Shown here in pieces: positions 15,955 to 25,390 of a stretch of DNA of 64,000 nt (the first letter of the stretch is position 1; each line of letters opens with the position of its first letter). A program made the translations under genes and the position numbers. The DNA is from Neobacillus muris (GTDB lineage Bacteria; Bacillota; Bacilli; Bacillales; Cytobacillaceae). The stretch is taken from NCBI RefSeq assembly GCF_943193175.1, contig NZ_CALPDF010000016.1:19803-83802 (forward strand), written 5' to 3'. The notes under the pieces are model-generated. The model had not been told where the DNA came from and ran no database searches. It saw only the letters and a list, made by a program, of their open reading frames with translations.

Positions 15955-18900
15955 ATGAAGGTAAGAAATAGGAGGACGAAGCGTTGGATGAGTATGCTCA
16001 CAGCAATTCTGCTGCTAGTGAGTACATTAGTGCCAAGTAGTTTAATTGGTAAGGTATACGCAGACATGGCTGATCATGTTGTGATCTCGCAGGTTTTTGG
16101 AGCGGGAGGAAATAGTAGTGCTTCTGGGGGGACTGCTCCTTATAAAAAAGACTTCATAGAGTTGTATAACCCAACTGATGAACCGATAGATTTAAATGGA
16201 TGGTCTGTCCAATATGGTTCTTCTGGCGGGAGTACATGGCAGGTAACGGCTTTGACCGGGACGATTGGGGCTCATGGTTATTACCTGATCTCTGAAGGTG
16301 GAGGTGCTGCCGGCAATGATCTTCCGACTCCAGATGCAACTGGTGGAATTTCTATGTCTGGAACCTCGGGGAAAGTGGCTTTATTAAATACTACCACTCA
16401 GGCAAAAGGGGAAGTGCCGGAGAATGCAGTCGATTTTGTTGGTTTTGGTTCTGCTAATGGATTTGAAGGATTAGCGCCAACAAAGACACTATCTAATACT
16501 AAAAGTGCTCAGCGCAGACCGTATTCAAATGTTGACCCATCTCCTGGTAAAGGGAATGCGTGGGACACAGATGATAATGCAGCGGACTTCTATGTCGGTC
16601 CAGTTGCTGAACCAAAAAATACTGCCAGCCCAGCAGAAGAGCCAATGGTTCCACAGATAAGCTTGCAGCCTAAGGGTAATCATATTCAATTTTTACAACA
16701 AGATACTTTGGTGACGATAAAGGGCTCTGCGGAAGCTGCTGAAGCCGATTCCACTATTAGGGTATATAATACAGCTTCCAAAGGAACAGCTCTTGCAACT
16801 GCTGAAGCAGCAGAAGACGGCTCCTTTGAAATCAGTTTCACCTCTGAAAAAGCAGCTTTGCCTTCTGTATTTATTGCTTCTACACAAGGGGATTTGGATG
16901 AAAGTGCTGCCATCCAAATTGATCTGGCACAGCCTAGTTCATCGGTTGACCAAGGAAAGTTAAGCTATGTGGTTACAGATGGTGTTGGCACGCTAATTGG
17001 AGGCGAGGATGCTGCTGAGGCAAATGCCATCATTAATGTCTATCCGGATAGTACAGCAGCGGAGGCTGAAAGATTAAATACAGAAACAATAAACGCAGGG
17101 TCTGACGGCGGTTTCTCTGTTACCATAAACGATGCTCCAGCTGCTGTCTATGTTACCCAGTTAACGAACTCAGCAAAGGGGATTAAGTTGGAAAGTATCC
17201 CTGTATCTGTTACTAAAGCAGATATTAGTTCTTTAAAAAAAATTGCTGATGTACGTGCCTCCACTTCAAAGGGGCAGCCAGAAAATCTGAATAAGTTCTT
17301 TACCATTGAAGGTGTTGCAACAGTTGATAACCAAATACTTGGGACACAAAAACAGAATTTCTACCTTCAAGATGATACAGCGGGAATCAATATTTTTAGT
17401 ACTGATTTTGAAACGCCTTTCCCTGTTGTTAAAGGGGATAAACTAAAAATAACGGGAAAAGTGATAGAATATAATGGTTTAACTGAGCTGGAACCTACTT
17501 CCATTGAGAAAATAAGTGAAGGTAATCAACTGCCAGACCCAAAAAATCTTACGATTGCTGATTCGACTGACTTCGCTGTGGCAGAACCACTGGAAGGCAG
17601 CCTTGTCACGATAACAGGAAAAGTTTCGGCATCTGCAGCTTCAGGCTCCAATTATAATGTGACCTTTGTGGATGAAAATAGTAAATCTACTACAATAAGG
17701 GTTATGGCAGCATCCAATATTAACCCTGAAACAGATCTTGCCGCCGGAAAAAGTTATACAGTAACTGGGGTATTAGGCCAGTATACCACTAATGCTTCAG
17801 CAACAAACGGGTACCAATTATATCCACGTGATTTAAAGGATATTGCACCGATATTAGGTATTACACATACTCCATTAACAGAGATATTTAAAGGGACGGA
17901 TGTGGAGTTTGCGGCCAATGCAGATGGAGCAGAGTCTGTGACAGTTTATTACAGAGCGGAAGGTCATGATGACTACACTGCATTACCAATGATCCATAAC
18001 GGCGATAGCCGTTACACGGTTCAATTAGAAGCAGAAAATGTACCACAAATGGGATTTGACTATTTTATTGAAGCGAAAGCAGGAACACAAACTCAATTTG
18101 CAGGAACCAGTGAATCACCATATACTGTTTCATTAGTTGATGACACATATGGACCGGATATTAATAGTGAAACACCGCAAAACGATACGAAGGTAGAAAG
18201 CCCAACACCTGAAATTTCTGCTATGATTCAAGATCCAAGCGGTGTTGATGGAACAACAGTCAAATTGTGGCTAGATGATCAAGAACTGAAGGCACCAACT
18301 GCGAGCATAAGTAAAACACAAGTCAAATACAAGCCGGTTGCCGATCTTGCCCTTGGCAAGCATAAGGTTAAGGTTGCGGCAAAAGATGTAATCGGGAATG
18401 AAACCGTAAAAGAATGGACCTTTGAAGTAGTCCCGCGCTTTACTGGGGGAAATCATTATCGGGGAACCACCCATAATCATACAAACATCTCACATGATGC
18501 TGCAGGTACACCTGAAGATGCATTAAAAGCAGGGCTTGCCCATCACTATGATTGGTTTGCATTCTCCGATCATTCACATGATATTGATCCAGAAAAATTA
18601 GGAACAGATACAGTTGTCCGTGATGGTATGCAGGAACGCTCAGGCGGAAGTGATTGGCAATTAACGAAAGATCTTGCTGACCAATATACAACGGATGATT
18701 ATGTTGTCTTCCCAGCCTTTGAAATGACGTCTACTACGTGGGGACACTCTAATATTTTCGGTTCTGAGAACTTTATTGACCGAAATATAAATGGAAAACA
18801 ATATCAAGACTTGAGTCAGTATTATGCATGGGTCATCACATATGATGATATCGTCGGCCAATTTAACCATCCAGATATGTCTGCGAACGCGTTTAACAAC

Positions 18901-21900
18901 TTTAAACCGTATGATAGTGAAGTTGATAAGTTATTCACAATGCTGGAAGTAGGCAATGGATCGGGACACTATGGCTATGCCAATGCCGAAGGAAAGTTTT
19001 TTTCAGCATTAGATTTAGGCTGGCATGTGGCTCCTACATATGGGGAGGATAACCATGAAGGGACTTGGGGACAGGTAAATGCACGAACCGTTATTGTTGC
19101 CGATGACTTAAGTCAGGAATCACTTCTCCATTCTATGCGCAATATGCGAGTATATATGGAAGAAGATCCAAACTTTACATTAGACGTATTAGCAAATGGC
19201 TACTACATGGGCTCTACAGTTGACAGTAAAACATTAAAGTTTTCTATTTCCGGAAGTGATTCTGTAGCAGAGAAGCATAATGAAAGTGATTATAATTACC
19301 TTCCAACTAGTTATCAATCGGATGATAGAATTGAGAAAGTAGAATTGATTACAAATGGCGGAAAAGTAGTTGATTCGATTTCACCTATGGAAAAAGAGTT
19401 CACTTGGAATCCTGAATATAAAGTGACAGGCGGACAGCAGTGGTTTGTAGTAAAAGTCACTCAAAAGGATGGAGAGCGTATATACTCTGCACCAATTTGG
19501 TCAAAAGAAGAAGCCGTTGATGTAAAAATTAACAGCATTGATATTGATGGCGGCGTTATTGTTGGCGGAAATCCCGCAACTTTAAAGGCAGCCGCAGCCA
19601 ATAATGGGACAGAAATAATAAAAAATCTCAAGGTAGATTTTTATTACGATGAAGTAAATGAGAATCATTTTATTGGGACAAACACTATCTCATCTATTCT
19701 GACAAAAAGTTCATCTACTGCATCTGTGACTTGGGAGAACCCAGTGAAAGGCAATCATCAATTAATTGCTGTTGTGACATCCTTAGATGATCTTGATATC
19801 GGGGAAGTTACCTTTGCAACGGATGTAACCATTAAAGAGCCTCTCGGGATTAAAGTGTTGATTGATGCTTACCATGGAAATGAAAATACCAGTGGTGACA
19901 ATGGAACCTATAAGGACAACTTAAAAACCTTTACGCTATTGCTCCAGAAAGAGGGCTACACGGTAGCAGAGAATAAGGCAGCGATAACAGAAGAGACATT
20001 AAAAAATGTACAGGTTTTAGTGATTACAGCAAATAGATCGCCGTTTTCTGCAGGTGAAAATGCTGCGATTGCTAAATTTGTGAAAAACGGCGGTTCATTG
20101 TTAATGGCAGGTAAGAGTAATAACAGCTCTGATTCTACCATAAATAATGGATTACTTTCAGAAATCGGGACAGCTATTAGAGTTAATAATGATGGTGTAT
20201 TTGATGATAGTAAAACAGGGAATTTCTGGTCGGATCCAGCGGTCAGTCCTTGGGCAGTTAGAGTCCATCCCGATCTTGTGTCTAACTACATCACAGACAG
20301 AGTCTCCTTTATTGATTACTATAGTGGTGCAAGTTTAACAGGTGCCGATAATAAGCCGCTTTCCGACAGTCAAAAGGTTGTTATTCTTGCAAAAGGAAAT
20401 GAAACCACCTACCAAAATAACATTAAGGGCGGATATACTTATGATGCCGTTTCAAATGAGTCCGGCGGGTCTGCCATTCCGTTGATTGCTTCAGAGGAAA
20501 TTGGTGATAAAGGCCGGGTAATCGTCACTGGCATGAACATATTTAATGATAAACAAATGGATGAATCTTATGAACCAAAAGGGAATGATGAATTCTCCTT
20601 AAATGCATTGAACTGGCTGGCACATCGAGAAACGCAAGTAACCAATCTTGCGGATGCACGAAACCTAGCTGATGATACGAATGTTGTAGTAGAAGGTACA
20701 GTAACAACAGGTGCCGGTGTATTCTTCGACGCCTTCTACTTGCAGGATCAAACGGGCGGTATTATGGCATTCCAAGAGGTACCTGATGGTTCGCTGAAGG
20801 CTGGAGATAAAGTTCGGGTATATGGTCACCTAAAAACATTTGAAAATAATAAAGAGCTTGAATTTACCAGCTTTGATAGGGATGTTATCAAAATTGGAAC
20901 AGGGGAACCGCTACAGCCAAAATTGGTAGCTACTGGAGAAGCAACTTCTCCTGGTAACCAGGGTTTGCTAGTTAAAGTAAAAGGAACTGTGGTTTCCAAG
21001 TTCGATGAGAATTCCTATTATGTCAATGATGGTTCCGGTGATGTATTAGTATTTACTGATGGTTACATTGAGAATCAAAGTGGTCCGGTACCGGAACTTA
21101 AAGCCGGTGACACTTTAGAAGCAACTGGCCTATCAGGATCCTTTGCACAGGGAGAAAGGATTCGTGTTAGGGATACGAAGGAATTAATCGCTACAGTTCA
21201 TAATTCTGGAACAGAGCCGGGAGGTACAGCTGGGAACGAACCAGGTGATAATCCAGGATCAAACCCAGGAGATACAACCGGGAATGGACAAGGTAATACT
21301 GGAAATTCACAAGTGGATGTGCCAGCAGTATCGATTAAACCAGTTATTAACAATGGGAAAGCATCAATCGACCGTAACGAGCTAAAAGATGCCATTAAAA
21401 AAGTAAAAAATAATAGTTCCATAACAATCGATTTAGGCAGCAATCATTCAGTAAATATTGGACTTACGAAAGACCAAGTGAATCAATTGAAGGAAAAAGG
21501 AATTCCTTTAGTACTGAGCAATGATGAAGTGAATGTTTCGATTCCATCGAGCATTCTTGTCAATGGCAAAGATCTTGTTATTGAAGTCAAGCGTGCATCG
21601 GATGTCGACACAGCCAAGAGCTCTGTTTACGAGTTTACGATTATGATAGACGGAAAAGAAGTTCACCAATTTGCTGAACCCATTACACTAACATTTGTTG
21701 TTGATATCAGCAAGGTGAAAAATACCAGCGATTTAAAAGTCTACTACTACAATGAACAAACGATGGTTTGGGAATTGGTACCTGGTGCTGTTTATAAGGA
21801 TGGAAAAGTGGAGGTGAAAACGCCTCACTTTAGCAAATTTACTGTTTTTGAAGTTGGCGGCAACAGCAAAGTGATTAATGAACCGGCTTCCAATACGAAG

Positions 21901-22014
21901 CTGCCAAATACAGCAACTAATTCGTACAATTTACTAGCAGCTGGATTAATTGTGCTGGTAATAGGATTTGCCTTCATTTTCGTTAAACGGCGCAAGCCAT
22001 CAGGAAACCTGTAA
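15955..22014 (+). CDS. Giant cell-wall-anchored multidomain protein (lamin-tail, OB-fold, PHP-like phosphoesterase)
   Basis: A 2019-residue secreted protein with a signal peptide (1-37, cleavage near VYA-DM). A lamin-tail domain spans about 40-200 (VVISQVFGAGG, FIELYNPTDEPIDLNGW), followed by Ig-like repeats (about 230-420) and YhcR-type OB-folds (about 430-630). After an Ig-like stretch comes a PHP-like metallophosphoesterase region (about 830-1150, with GTTHNHT and FSDHSHD metal ligands). A Rossmann-like region follows (about 1299-1550, VLIDAYHGNEN), then another OB-fold from about 1562, a Gly/Pro/Asn-rich linker (about 1752-1785) and LPNTA (1983) with a membrane helix and KRRK tail. The domain mix resembles B. 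subtilis YhcR-type nuclease/nucleotidases and suggests scavenging of extracellular nucleic acid or phosphate. No sortase adjoins it. Confidence 0.85.
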   Translation: MKVRNRRTKRWMSMLTAILLLVSTLVPSSLIGKVYADMADHVVISQVFGAGGNSSASGGTAPYKKDFIELYNPTDEPIDLNGWSVQYGSSGGSTWQVTALTGTIGAHGYYLISEGGGAAGNDLPTPDATGGISMSGTSGKVALLNTTTQAKGEVPENAVDFVGFGSANGFEGLAPTKTLSNTKSAQRRPYSNVDPSPGKGNAWDTDDNAADFYVGPVAEPKNTASPAEEPMVPQISLQPKGNHIQFLQQDTLVTIKGSAEAAEADSTIRVYNTASKGTALATAEAAEDGSFEISFTSEKAALPSVFIASTQGDLDESAAIQIDLAQPSSSVDQGKLSYVVTDGVGTLIGGEDAAEANAIINVYPDSTAAEAERLNTETINAGSDGGFSVTINDAPAAVYVTQLTNSAKGIKLESIPVSVTKADISSLKKIADVRASTSKGQPENLNKFFTIEGVATVDNQILGTQKQNFYLQDDTAGINIFSTDFETPFPVVKGDKLKITGKVIEYNGLTELEPTSIEKISEGNQLPDPKNLTIADSTDFAVAEPLEGSLVTITGKVSASAASGSNYNVTFVDENSKSTTIRVMAASNINPETDLAAGKSYTVTGVLGQYTTNASATNGYQLYPRDLKDIAPILGITHTPLTEIFKGTDVEFAANADGAESVTVYYRAEGHDDYTALPMIHNGDSRYTVQLEAENVPQMGFDYFIEAKAGTQTQFAGTSESPYTVSLVDDTYGPDINSETPQNDTKVESPTPEISAMIQDPSGVDGTTVKLWLDDQELKAPTASISKTQVKYKPVADLALGKHKVKVAAKDVIGNETVKEWTFEVVPRFTGGNHYRGTTHNHTNISHDAAGTPEDALKAGLAHHYDWFAFSDHSHDIDPEKLGTDTVVRDGMQERSGGSDWQLTKDLADQYTTDDYVVFPAFEMTSTTWGHSNIFGSENFIDRNINGKQYQDLSQYYAWVITYDDIVGQFNHPDMSANAFNNFKPYDSEVDKLFTMLEVGNGSGHYGYANAEGKFFSALDLGWHVAPTYGEDNHEGTWGQVNARTVIVADDLSQESLLHSMRNMRVYMEEDPNFTLDVLANGYYMGSTVDSKTLKFSISGSDSVAEKHNESDYNYLPTSYQSDDRIEKVELITNGGKVVDSISPMEKEFTWNPEYKVTGGQQWFVVKVTQKDGERIYSAPIWSKEEAVDVKINSIDIDGGVIVGGNPATLKAAAANNGTEIIKNLKVDFYYDEVNENHFIGTNTISSILTKSSSTASVTWENPVKGNHQLIAVVTSLDDLDIGEVTFATDVTIKEPLGIKVLIDAYHGNENTSGDNGTYKDNLKTFTLLLQKEGYTVAENKAAITEETLKNVQVLVITANRSPFSAGENAAIAKFVKNGGSLLMAGKSNNSSDSTINNGLLSEIGTAIRVNNDGVFDDSKTGNFWSDPAVSPWAVRVHPDLVSNYITDRVSFIDYYSGASLTGADNKPLSDSQKVVILAKGNETTYQNNIKGGYTYDAVSNESGGSAIPLIASEEIGDKGRVIVTGMNIFNDKQMDESYEPKGNDEFSLNALNWLAHRETQVTNLADARNLADDTNVVVEGTVTTGAGVFFDAFYLQDQTGGIMAFQEVPDGSLKAGDKVRVYGHLKTFENNKELEFTSFDRDVIKIGTGEPLQPKLVATGEATSPGNQGLLVKVKGTVVSKFDENSYYVNDGSGDVLVFTDGYIENQSGPVPELKAGDTLEATGLSGSFAQGERIRVRDTKELIATVHNSGTEPGGTAGNEPGDNPGSNPGDTTGNGQGNTGNSQVDVPAVSIKPVINNGKASIDRNELKDAIKKVKNNSSITIDLGSNHSVNIGLTKDQVNQLKEKGIPLVLSNDEVNVSIPSSILVNGKDLVIEVKRASDVDTAKSSVYEFTIMIDGKEVHQFAEPITLTFVVDISKVKNTSDLKVYYYNEQTMVWELVPGAVYKDGKVEVKTPHFSKFTVFEVGGNSKVINEPASNTKLPNTATNSYNLLAAGLIVLVIGFAFIFVKRRKPSGNL

Positions 22015-22028
22015 AAAAAATGTTGAGG

Positions 22029-22070
22029 AGCGTACCTGATATTCACTAAGGATATTGGGTACGTTTTTTT
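22029..22070 (+). terminator. Terminator after the surface protein gene
   Basis: CGTACC (22031-22036) pairs with GGTACG (22058-22063), with an inner ATAT pairing, and a run of seven T follows. Confidence 0.82.
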
Positions 22071-22114
22071 ATTTGATAAGTACTTTAGACTTTAAATTTT
22101 ATACACAGGATTAA

Positions 22115-22128
22115 TGGAAGCGTTTTCA
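22115..22128 (+). promoter_or_regulatory. cre site (CcpA) upstream of argC
   Basis: TGGAAGCGTTTTCA matches 13 of 14 positions of the catabolite-responsive element TGWAARCGYTWNCW. It lies 66 bases upstream of the argC -35, a place compatible with CcpA acting on the arginine operon. Confidence 0.65.
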
Positions 22129-22180
22129 ATAAAACAACGATAAATATTTGATATTAATAGAAAATTAGCAAATTTACATA

Positions 22181-22216
22181 TTGAATAATTATTTGTTAGT
22201 ATGTATAATAATTCAT
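22181..22216 (+). promoter_or_regulatory. argC operon promoter with overlapping ARG boxes
   Basis: TTGAAT (22181-22186), a 17-bp spacer and a perfect TATAAT (22204-22209) make a strong sigma-A promoter. ATGTATAATAATTCAT (22201-22216) covers the -10 and differs by one base from a perfect ARG-box palindrome of ATGAATA and AATTCAT type. A second, weaker half-site TTGAATAATTAT covers the -35. Arginine-bound ArgR/AhrC should block polymerase here. Confidence 0.8.
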
Positions 22217-22242
22217 TATGAGGAACACAGGAGATGACAAAG

Positions 22243-23280
22243 ATGAAAGCTGCAGTAATTGGGGGTACAGGTTATGGAGCCATTGAATTGATCAGGCTGA
22301 TCCATAGGCATCCATACCTTGAGATGGGATCCGTCGTTTCCAACTCACAGGCTGGAAACAAACTTAGCGACAGTTATCCTCACCTTTCAGGGATTGTCGA
22401 CCATCCGCTTGAAAAATTTAATGCCGCCGCTCTTTCCGAAACAAACGATGTGGTATTTCTTGCTACTCCATCGGGTGTAAGCAGTAATCTTGTACCTCAG
22501 CTGATGGAAGCAGGAATGACATGTATCGACCTGTCCGGTGATTTCCGCCTCAGGTCATCGGAAGAATATCAAACATGGTATAAGCATTCTCCAGCAGAGG
22601 AGTATTACCTGAAGCAGGCGGTTTACGGTTTAAGCGAGATATATAGCGAACAAATAAAATCCGCCAAATTAATCGCCAATCCGGGCTGTTATCCTACTGC
22701 TTCTACTCTCGGGTTAATACCGATTTTAAGGGCAAATATGGCAGATTATGATTCTATTGTTATAGATGCAAAATCCGGCGTATCTGGAGCAGGAAGAGGG
22801 CTTTCCTTAACTTCCCATTATGCAGAGATTAATGAAAACCTAAAAGCTTATAAACTTGGTGCCCATCAGCATATTCCGGAAATTGAACAGGTGCTGGCAG
22901 ATGAAGCAGGTCTTTCGATGCCGATTACGTTTACTACCCATTTAGTTCCAATGACAAGAGGAATCATGTGCACCATTTATGTCAAATTAACTGACAAGGC
23001 TTCCCTAGAAGAGGTCTGGGGAATCTATACTGCTTTTTATAAAAATCACCCATTTATCAGGATCAGGCCGAAAGGTTCAATCCCTGCAACGAAAGAAGTG
23101 ATGGGGACTAACTTCTGCGATATTGGTCTCCATGTCGACTCACGTACCAATCGCCTGACGATTATTTCAGTGATTGATAATTTGGTGAAAGGCGCAGCAG
23201 GCCAGGCAGTTCAGAATGTAAACTTAATGAATGGCTGGGATGTCAGGACAGGGCTTGATGACATACCATTATATCCATAG
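22243..23280 (+). CDS. argC: N-acetyl-gamma-glutamyl-phosphate reductase
   Basis: A 345-residue NADPH-dependent enzyme, the third step of ornithine synthesis, reducing N-acetylglutamyl phosphate to the semialdehyde. It opens with the Rossmann motif MKAAVIGGTGYGAIELIRL. The catalytic cysteine lies in IANPGCYPTAS, and the family sequence HQHIPEIEQ follows. ATG at 22243 is chosen over ATG 22234 because AGGAG directly abuts the earlier one but is nine bases from this one, and the resulting length equals that of B. subtilis ArgC. It is the first gene of the arg-car operon. Confidence 0.96.
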   Translation: MKAAVIGGTGYGAIELIRLIHRHPYLEMGSVVSNSQAGNKLSDSYPHLSGIVDHPLEKFNAAALSETNDVVFLATPSGVSSNLVPQLMEAGMTCIDLSGDFRLRSSEEYQTWYKHSPAEEYYLKQAVYGLSEIYSEQIKSAKLIANPGCYPTASTLGLIPILRANMADYDSIVIDAKSGVSGAGRGLSLTSHYAEINENLKAYKLGAHQHIPEIEQVLADEAGLSMPITFTTHLVPMTRGIMCTIYVKLTDKASLEEVWGIYTAFYKNHPFIRIRPKGSIPATKEVMGTNFCDIGLHVDSRTNRLTIISVIDNLVKGAAGQAVQNVNLMNGWDVRTGLDDIPLYP

Positions 23281-23351
23281 GCAATATAAAGGAAATTACT
23301 AGATCAATAGTCTTGTATAAATCAACAGGGAACCGTAGGGGGTTTTTAAAA

Positions 23352-24578
23352 ATGCAGGCAACAACAGCAAAAGAAATCATAGTATTGGAAAATGAAAGTG
23401 TCACATTACCAAAAGGGTTCAAAGCTGGCGGAATTCATTGTGGGATTAAACGAAAGCGAATGGACCTGGGATACATCGTATCAGAAGTACCTGCTGCCGT
23501 TGCAGGAGTCTATACCACGAATTTATTTCAGGCGGCCCCATTATTAGTGACCCAGGAAAGCATCGCTAAAGAAAATAAAATTCAAGCAATCATTGTGAAC
23601 TCTGGGAATGCCAATGCCTGTACGGGGGAGCAAGGAATCAAGGATGCCTATGAGATGCAAAAGGAGTTCGCAGGGCAGCTTGGAATCCAAGAACATCTTG
23701 TTGCTGTCACTTCGACCGGGGTCATTGGTGAACTTTTGCCGATGGATAAAGTGAAAACAGGAATTCACCAAATCCTGGATAAAGAATATGAAAATGAATC
23801 CTTTTTTAAAGAAGCGATCTTAACAACGGATACTTGTACAAAGCAAATCGCTGTCCAAATAAAAATAGATGGAAAGACCATCACGATTGGCGGGGCGGCA
23901 AAGGGGTCTGGAATGATCCATCCCAATATGGCAACCATGCTTGGATTTGTGACAACAGATGCGAACGTTGCCCAAGAAGATTTGCTGGCAGCCTTAAAAG
24001 ATGTGACGAATAAATCTTTTAATATGATTACAGTCGATGGAGATACAAGCACCAATGATATGGTGCTGGTTATGGCGAATGGGCTGGCAGGAAATGGCCA
24101 GCTTACAAAAAACCATCCGGAATGGGACCTATTCAAAGCAGGGCTGCAAATTGCCTGTGAAGATCTGGCCAAAAAAATTGCCCGTGACGGGGAAGGGGCA
24201 ACCAAGCTGATTGAAGTCCAAGTAAACGGGGCCAGCTCCTTCGAGGATGCACGTGCAGTCGGAAAGTCCATTATCTCTTCCAATCTTGTAAAAACAGCCA
24301 TTTATGGAACAGACCCGAACTGGGGAAGAATTGTCACTGCTATTGGATATAGCGGAATATCGCTAAATCCTAATAATATCAAGGTGTGTTTAGGACCGTA
24401 TAACGTTTTTGAAAATGGGCTGCCTTGCCCCATAGTGGAAGATGAAGTGAAAGAATATTTGGAGTTGGATACGATAAAGATCACAGCCGAGTTAAATCAG
24501 GGAGACCAGAATGCCACGGCCTGGGGATGCGATTTAACCTATGATTATGTCAAAATCAACGCATCCTACCGCACATAA
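23352..24578 (+). CDS. argJ: Bifunctional ornithine acetyltransferase / N-acetylglutamate synthase
   Basis: A 408-residue ArgJ. It transfers the acetyl group from N-acetylornithine to glutamate, making the cycle self-sustaining, and can also use acetyl-CoA. The autocleavage site is visible in KGSGMIHPNMATMLGF, where the chain is cut before the catalytic Thr of ATML. The ATG at 23352 has TAGGGGG about ten bases upstream; a TTG-led extension of 13 residues would include this site and is rejected. It lies 71 bases after argC. Confidence 0.95.
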   Translation: MQATTAKEIIVLENESVTLPKGFKAGGIHCGIKRKRMDLGYIVSEVPAAVAGVYTTNLFQAAPLLVTQESIAKENKIQAIIVNSGNANACTGEQGIKDAYEMQKEFAGQLGIQEHLVAVTSTGVIGELLPMDKVKTGIHQILDKEYENESFFKEAILTTDTCTKQIAVQIKIDGKTITIGGAAKGSGMIHPNMATMLGFVTTDANVAQEDLLAALKDVTNKSFNMITVDGDTSTNDMVLVMANGLAGNGQLTKNHPEWDLFKAGLQIACEDLAKKIARDGEGATKLIEVQVNGASSFEDARAVGKSIISSNLVKTAIYGTDPNWGRIVTAIGYSGISLNPNNIKVCLGPYNVFENGLPCPIVEDEVKEYLELDTIKITAELNQGDQNATAWGCDLTYDYVKINASYRT

Positions 24579-24589
24579 GGAGGAGAAAA

Positions 24590-25390
24590 ATGAAATATGC
24601 AGTCATAAAGTGCGGCGGAAGTGTGTTAGAAAATCTTCCAAAATCGTTTTATGAAGATGTGGTAAAGCTGCATCAATCTGGTGAATGGGCTCCCGTTATC
24701 GTCCATGGCGGCGGCCCGTTGATTACATCCCTATTAAAAACACTTCATGTAGAGACCACCTTTGTAAATGGATTAAGAGTGACTAACCATGAAGTATTGG
24801 ATGTAGTGGAAATGGTTCTAAGCGGGTCAGTAAACAAACAGGTAGTAAGGAATCTCATCGAGGCAGGCGGCAAGGCGCTGGGCGTAAGCGGTGTGGATGG
24901 AATGCTCCTAAAGGCAAGGCCGGTAAATGAGGCGAAAACGATCGGCTTTGTCGGAGAAGTCACAGAGGTGAACAAAAAAATCATTGAAGATATAGCTGAT
25001 CAAGGATTTATTCCTGTTATTTCACCAATCGGCATCGATAGCAGCTCACAGCGTTATAACATAAACGGCGATGTTGCCGCTGCGGCAGTCGCCAAGGAAT
25101 TAAAGGCTGCCTTGTGCTTCATCAGCGATATTCCAGGCATTTTAGTGGAGAAAGATGGCGTAAAGACGAAGCTTGATAAAGTAAGTAAATCCGGAATTGA
25201 AAAATTAATTGAAAACAAAACGATTTATGGCGGGATGATTCCAAAGGCAAAGGCTGCTATTGACGGCCTTTCCTATAATATACCTGAAGTTGCCATTATT
25301 AATGGCTTTGAAAAAAATGGGTTAATTGATTATATCAATGGCAAGCAAATCGGCACGAAAATTGTTCTAGAAGAGGAGATTGTATTATGA
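24590..25390 (+). CDS. argB: Acetylglutamate kinase
   Basis: A 266-residue amino-acid kinase that phosphorylates N-acetylglutamate. It has VIKCGGSVL at the start, VIVHGGGPLIT, GLRVT and the DVAAAAVAKEL and GGMIPKA segments that bind ATP and the substrate. AAGGAGGAG precedes the ATG. Its last four bases overlap the start of argD (ATGA), so the two are coupled. The N terminus is short and lacks the extra helix that makes ArgB arginine-sensitive in some bacteria, so control is probably at transcription (inference). Confidence 0.95.
   Translation: MKYAVIKCGGSVLENLPKSFYEDVVKLHQSGEWAPVIVHGGGPLITSLLKTLHVETTFVNGLRVTNHEVLDVVEMVLSGSVNKQVVRNLIEAGGKALGVSGVDGMLLKARPVNEAKTIGFVGEVTEVNKKIIEDIADQGFIPVISPIGIDSSSQRYNINGDVAAAAVAKELKAALCFISDIPGILVEKDGVKTKLDKVSKSGIEKLIENKTIYGGMIPKAKAAIDGLSYNIPEVAIINGFEKNGLIDYINGKQIGTKIVLEEEIVL

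Noticed and set aside
23765..24301. 178-residue minus-strand frame opposite argJ
   Set aside because: Antisense of argJ with a composition that follows the sense codons; no start signal.
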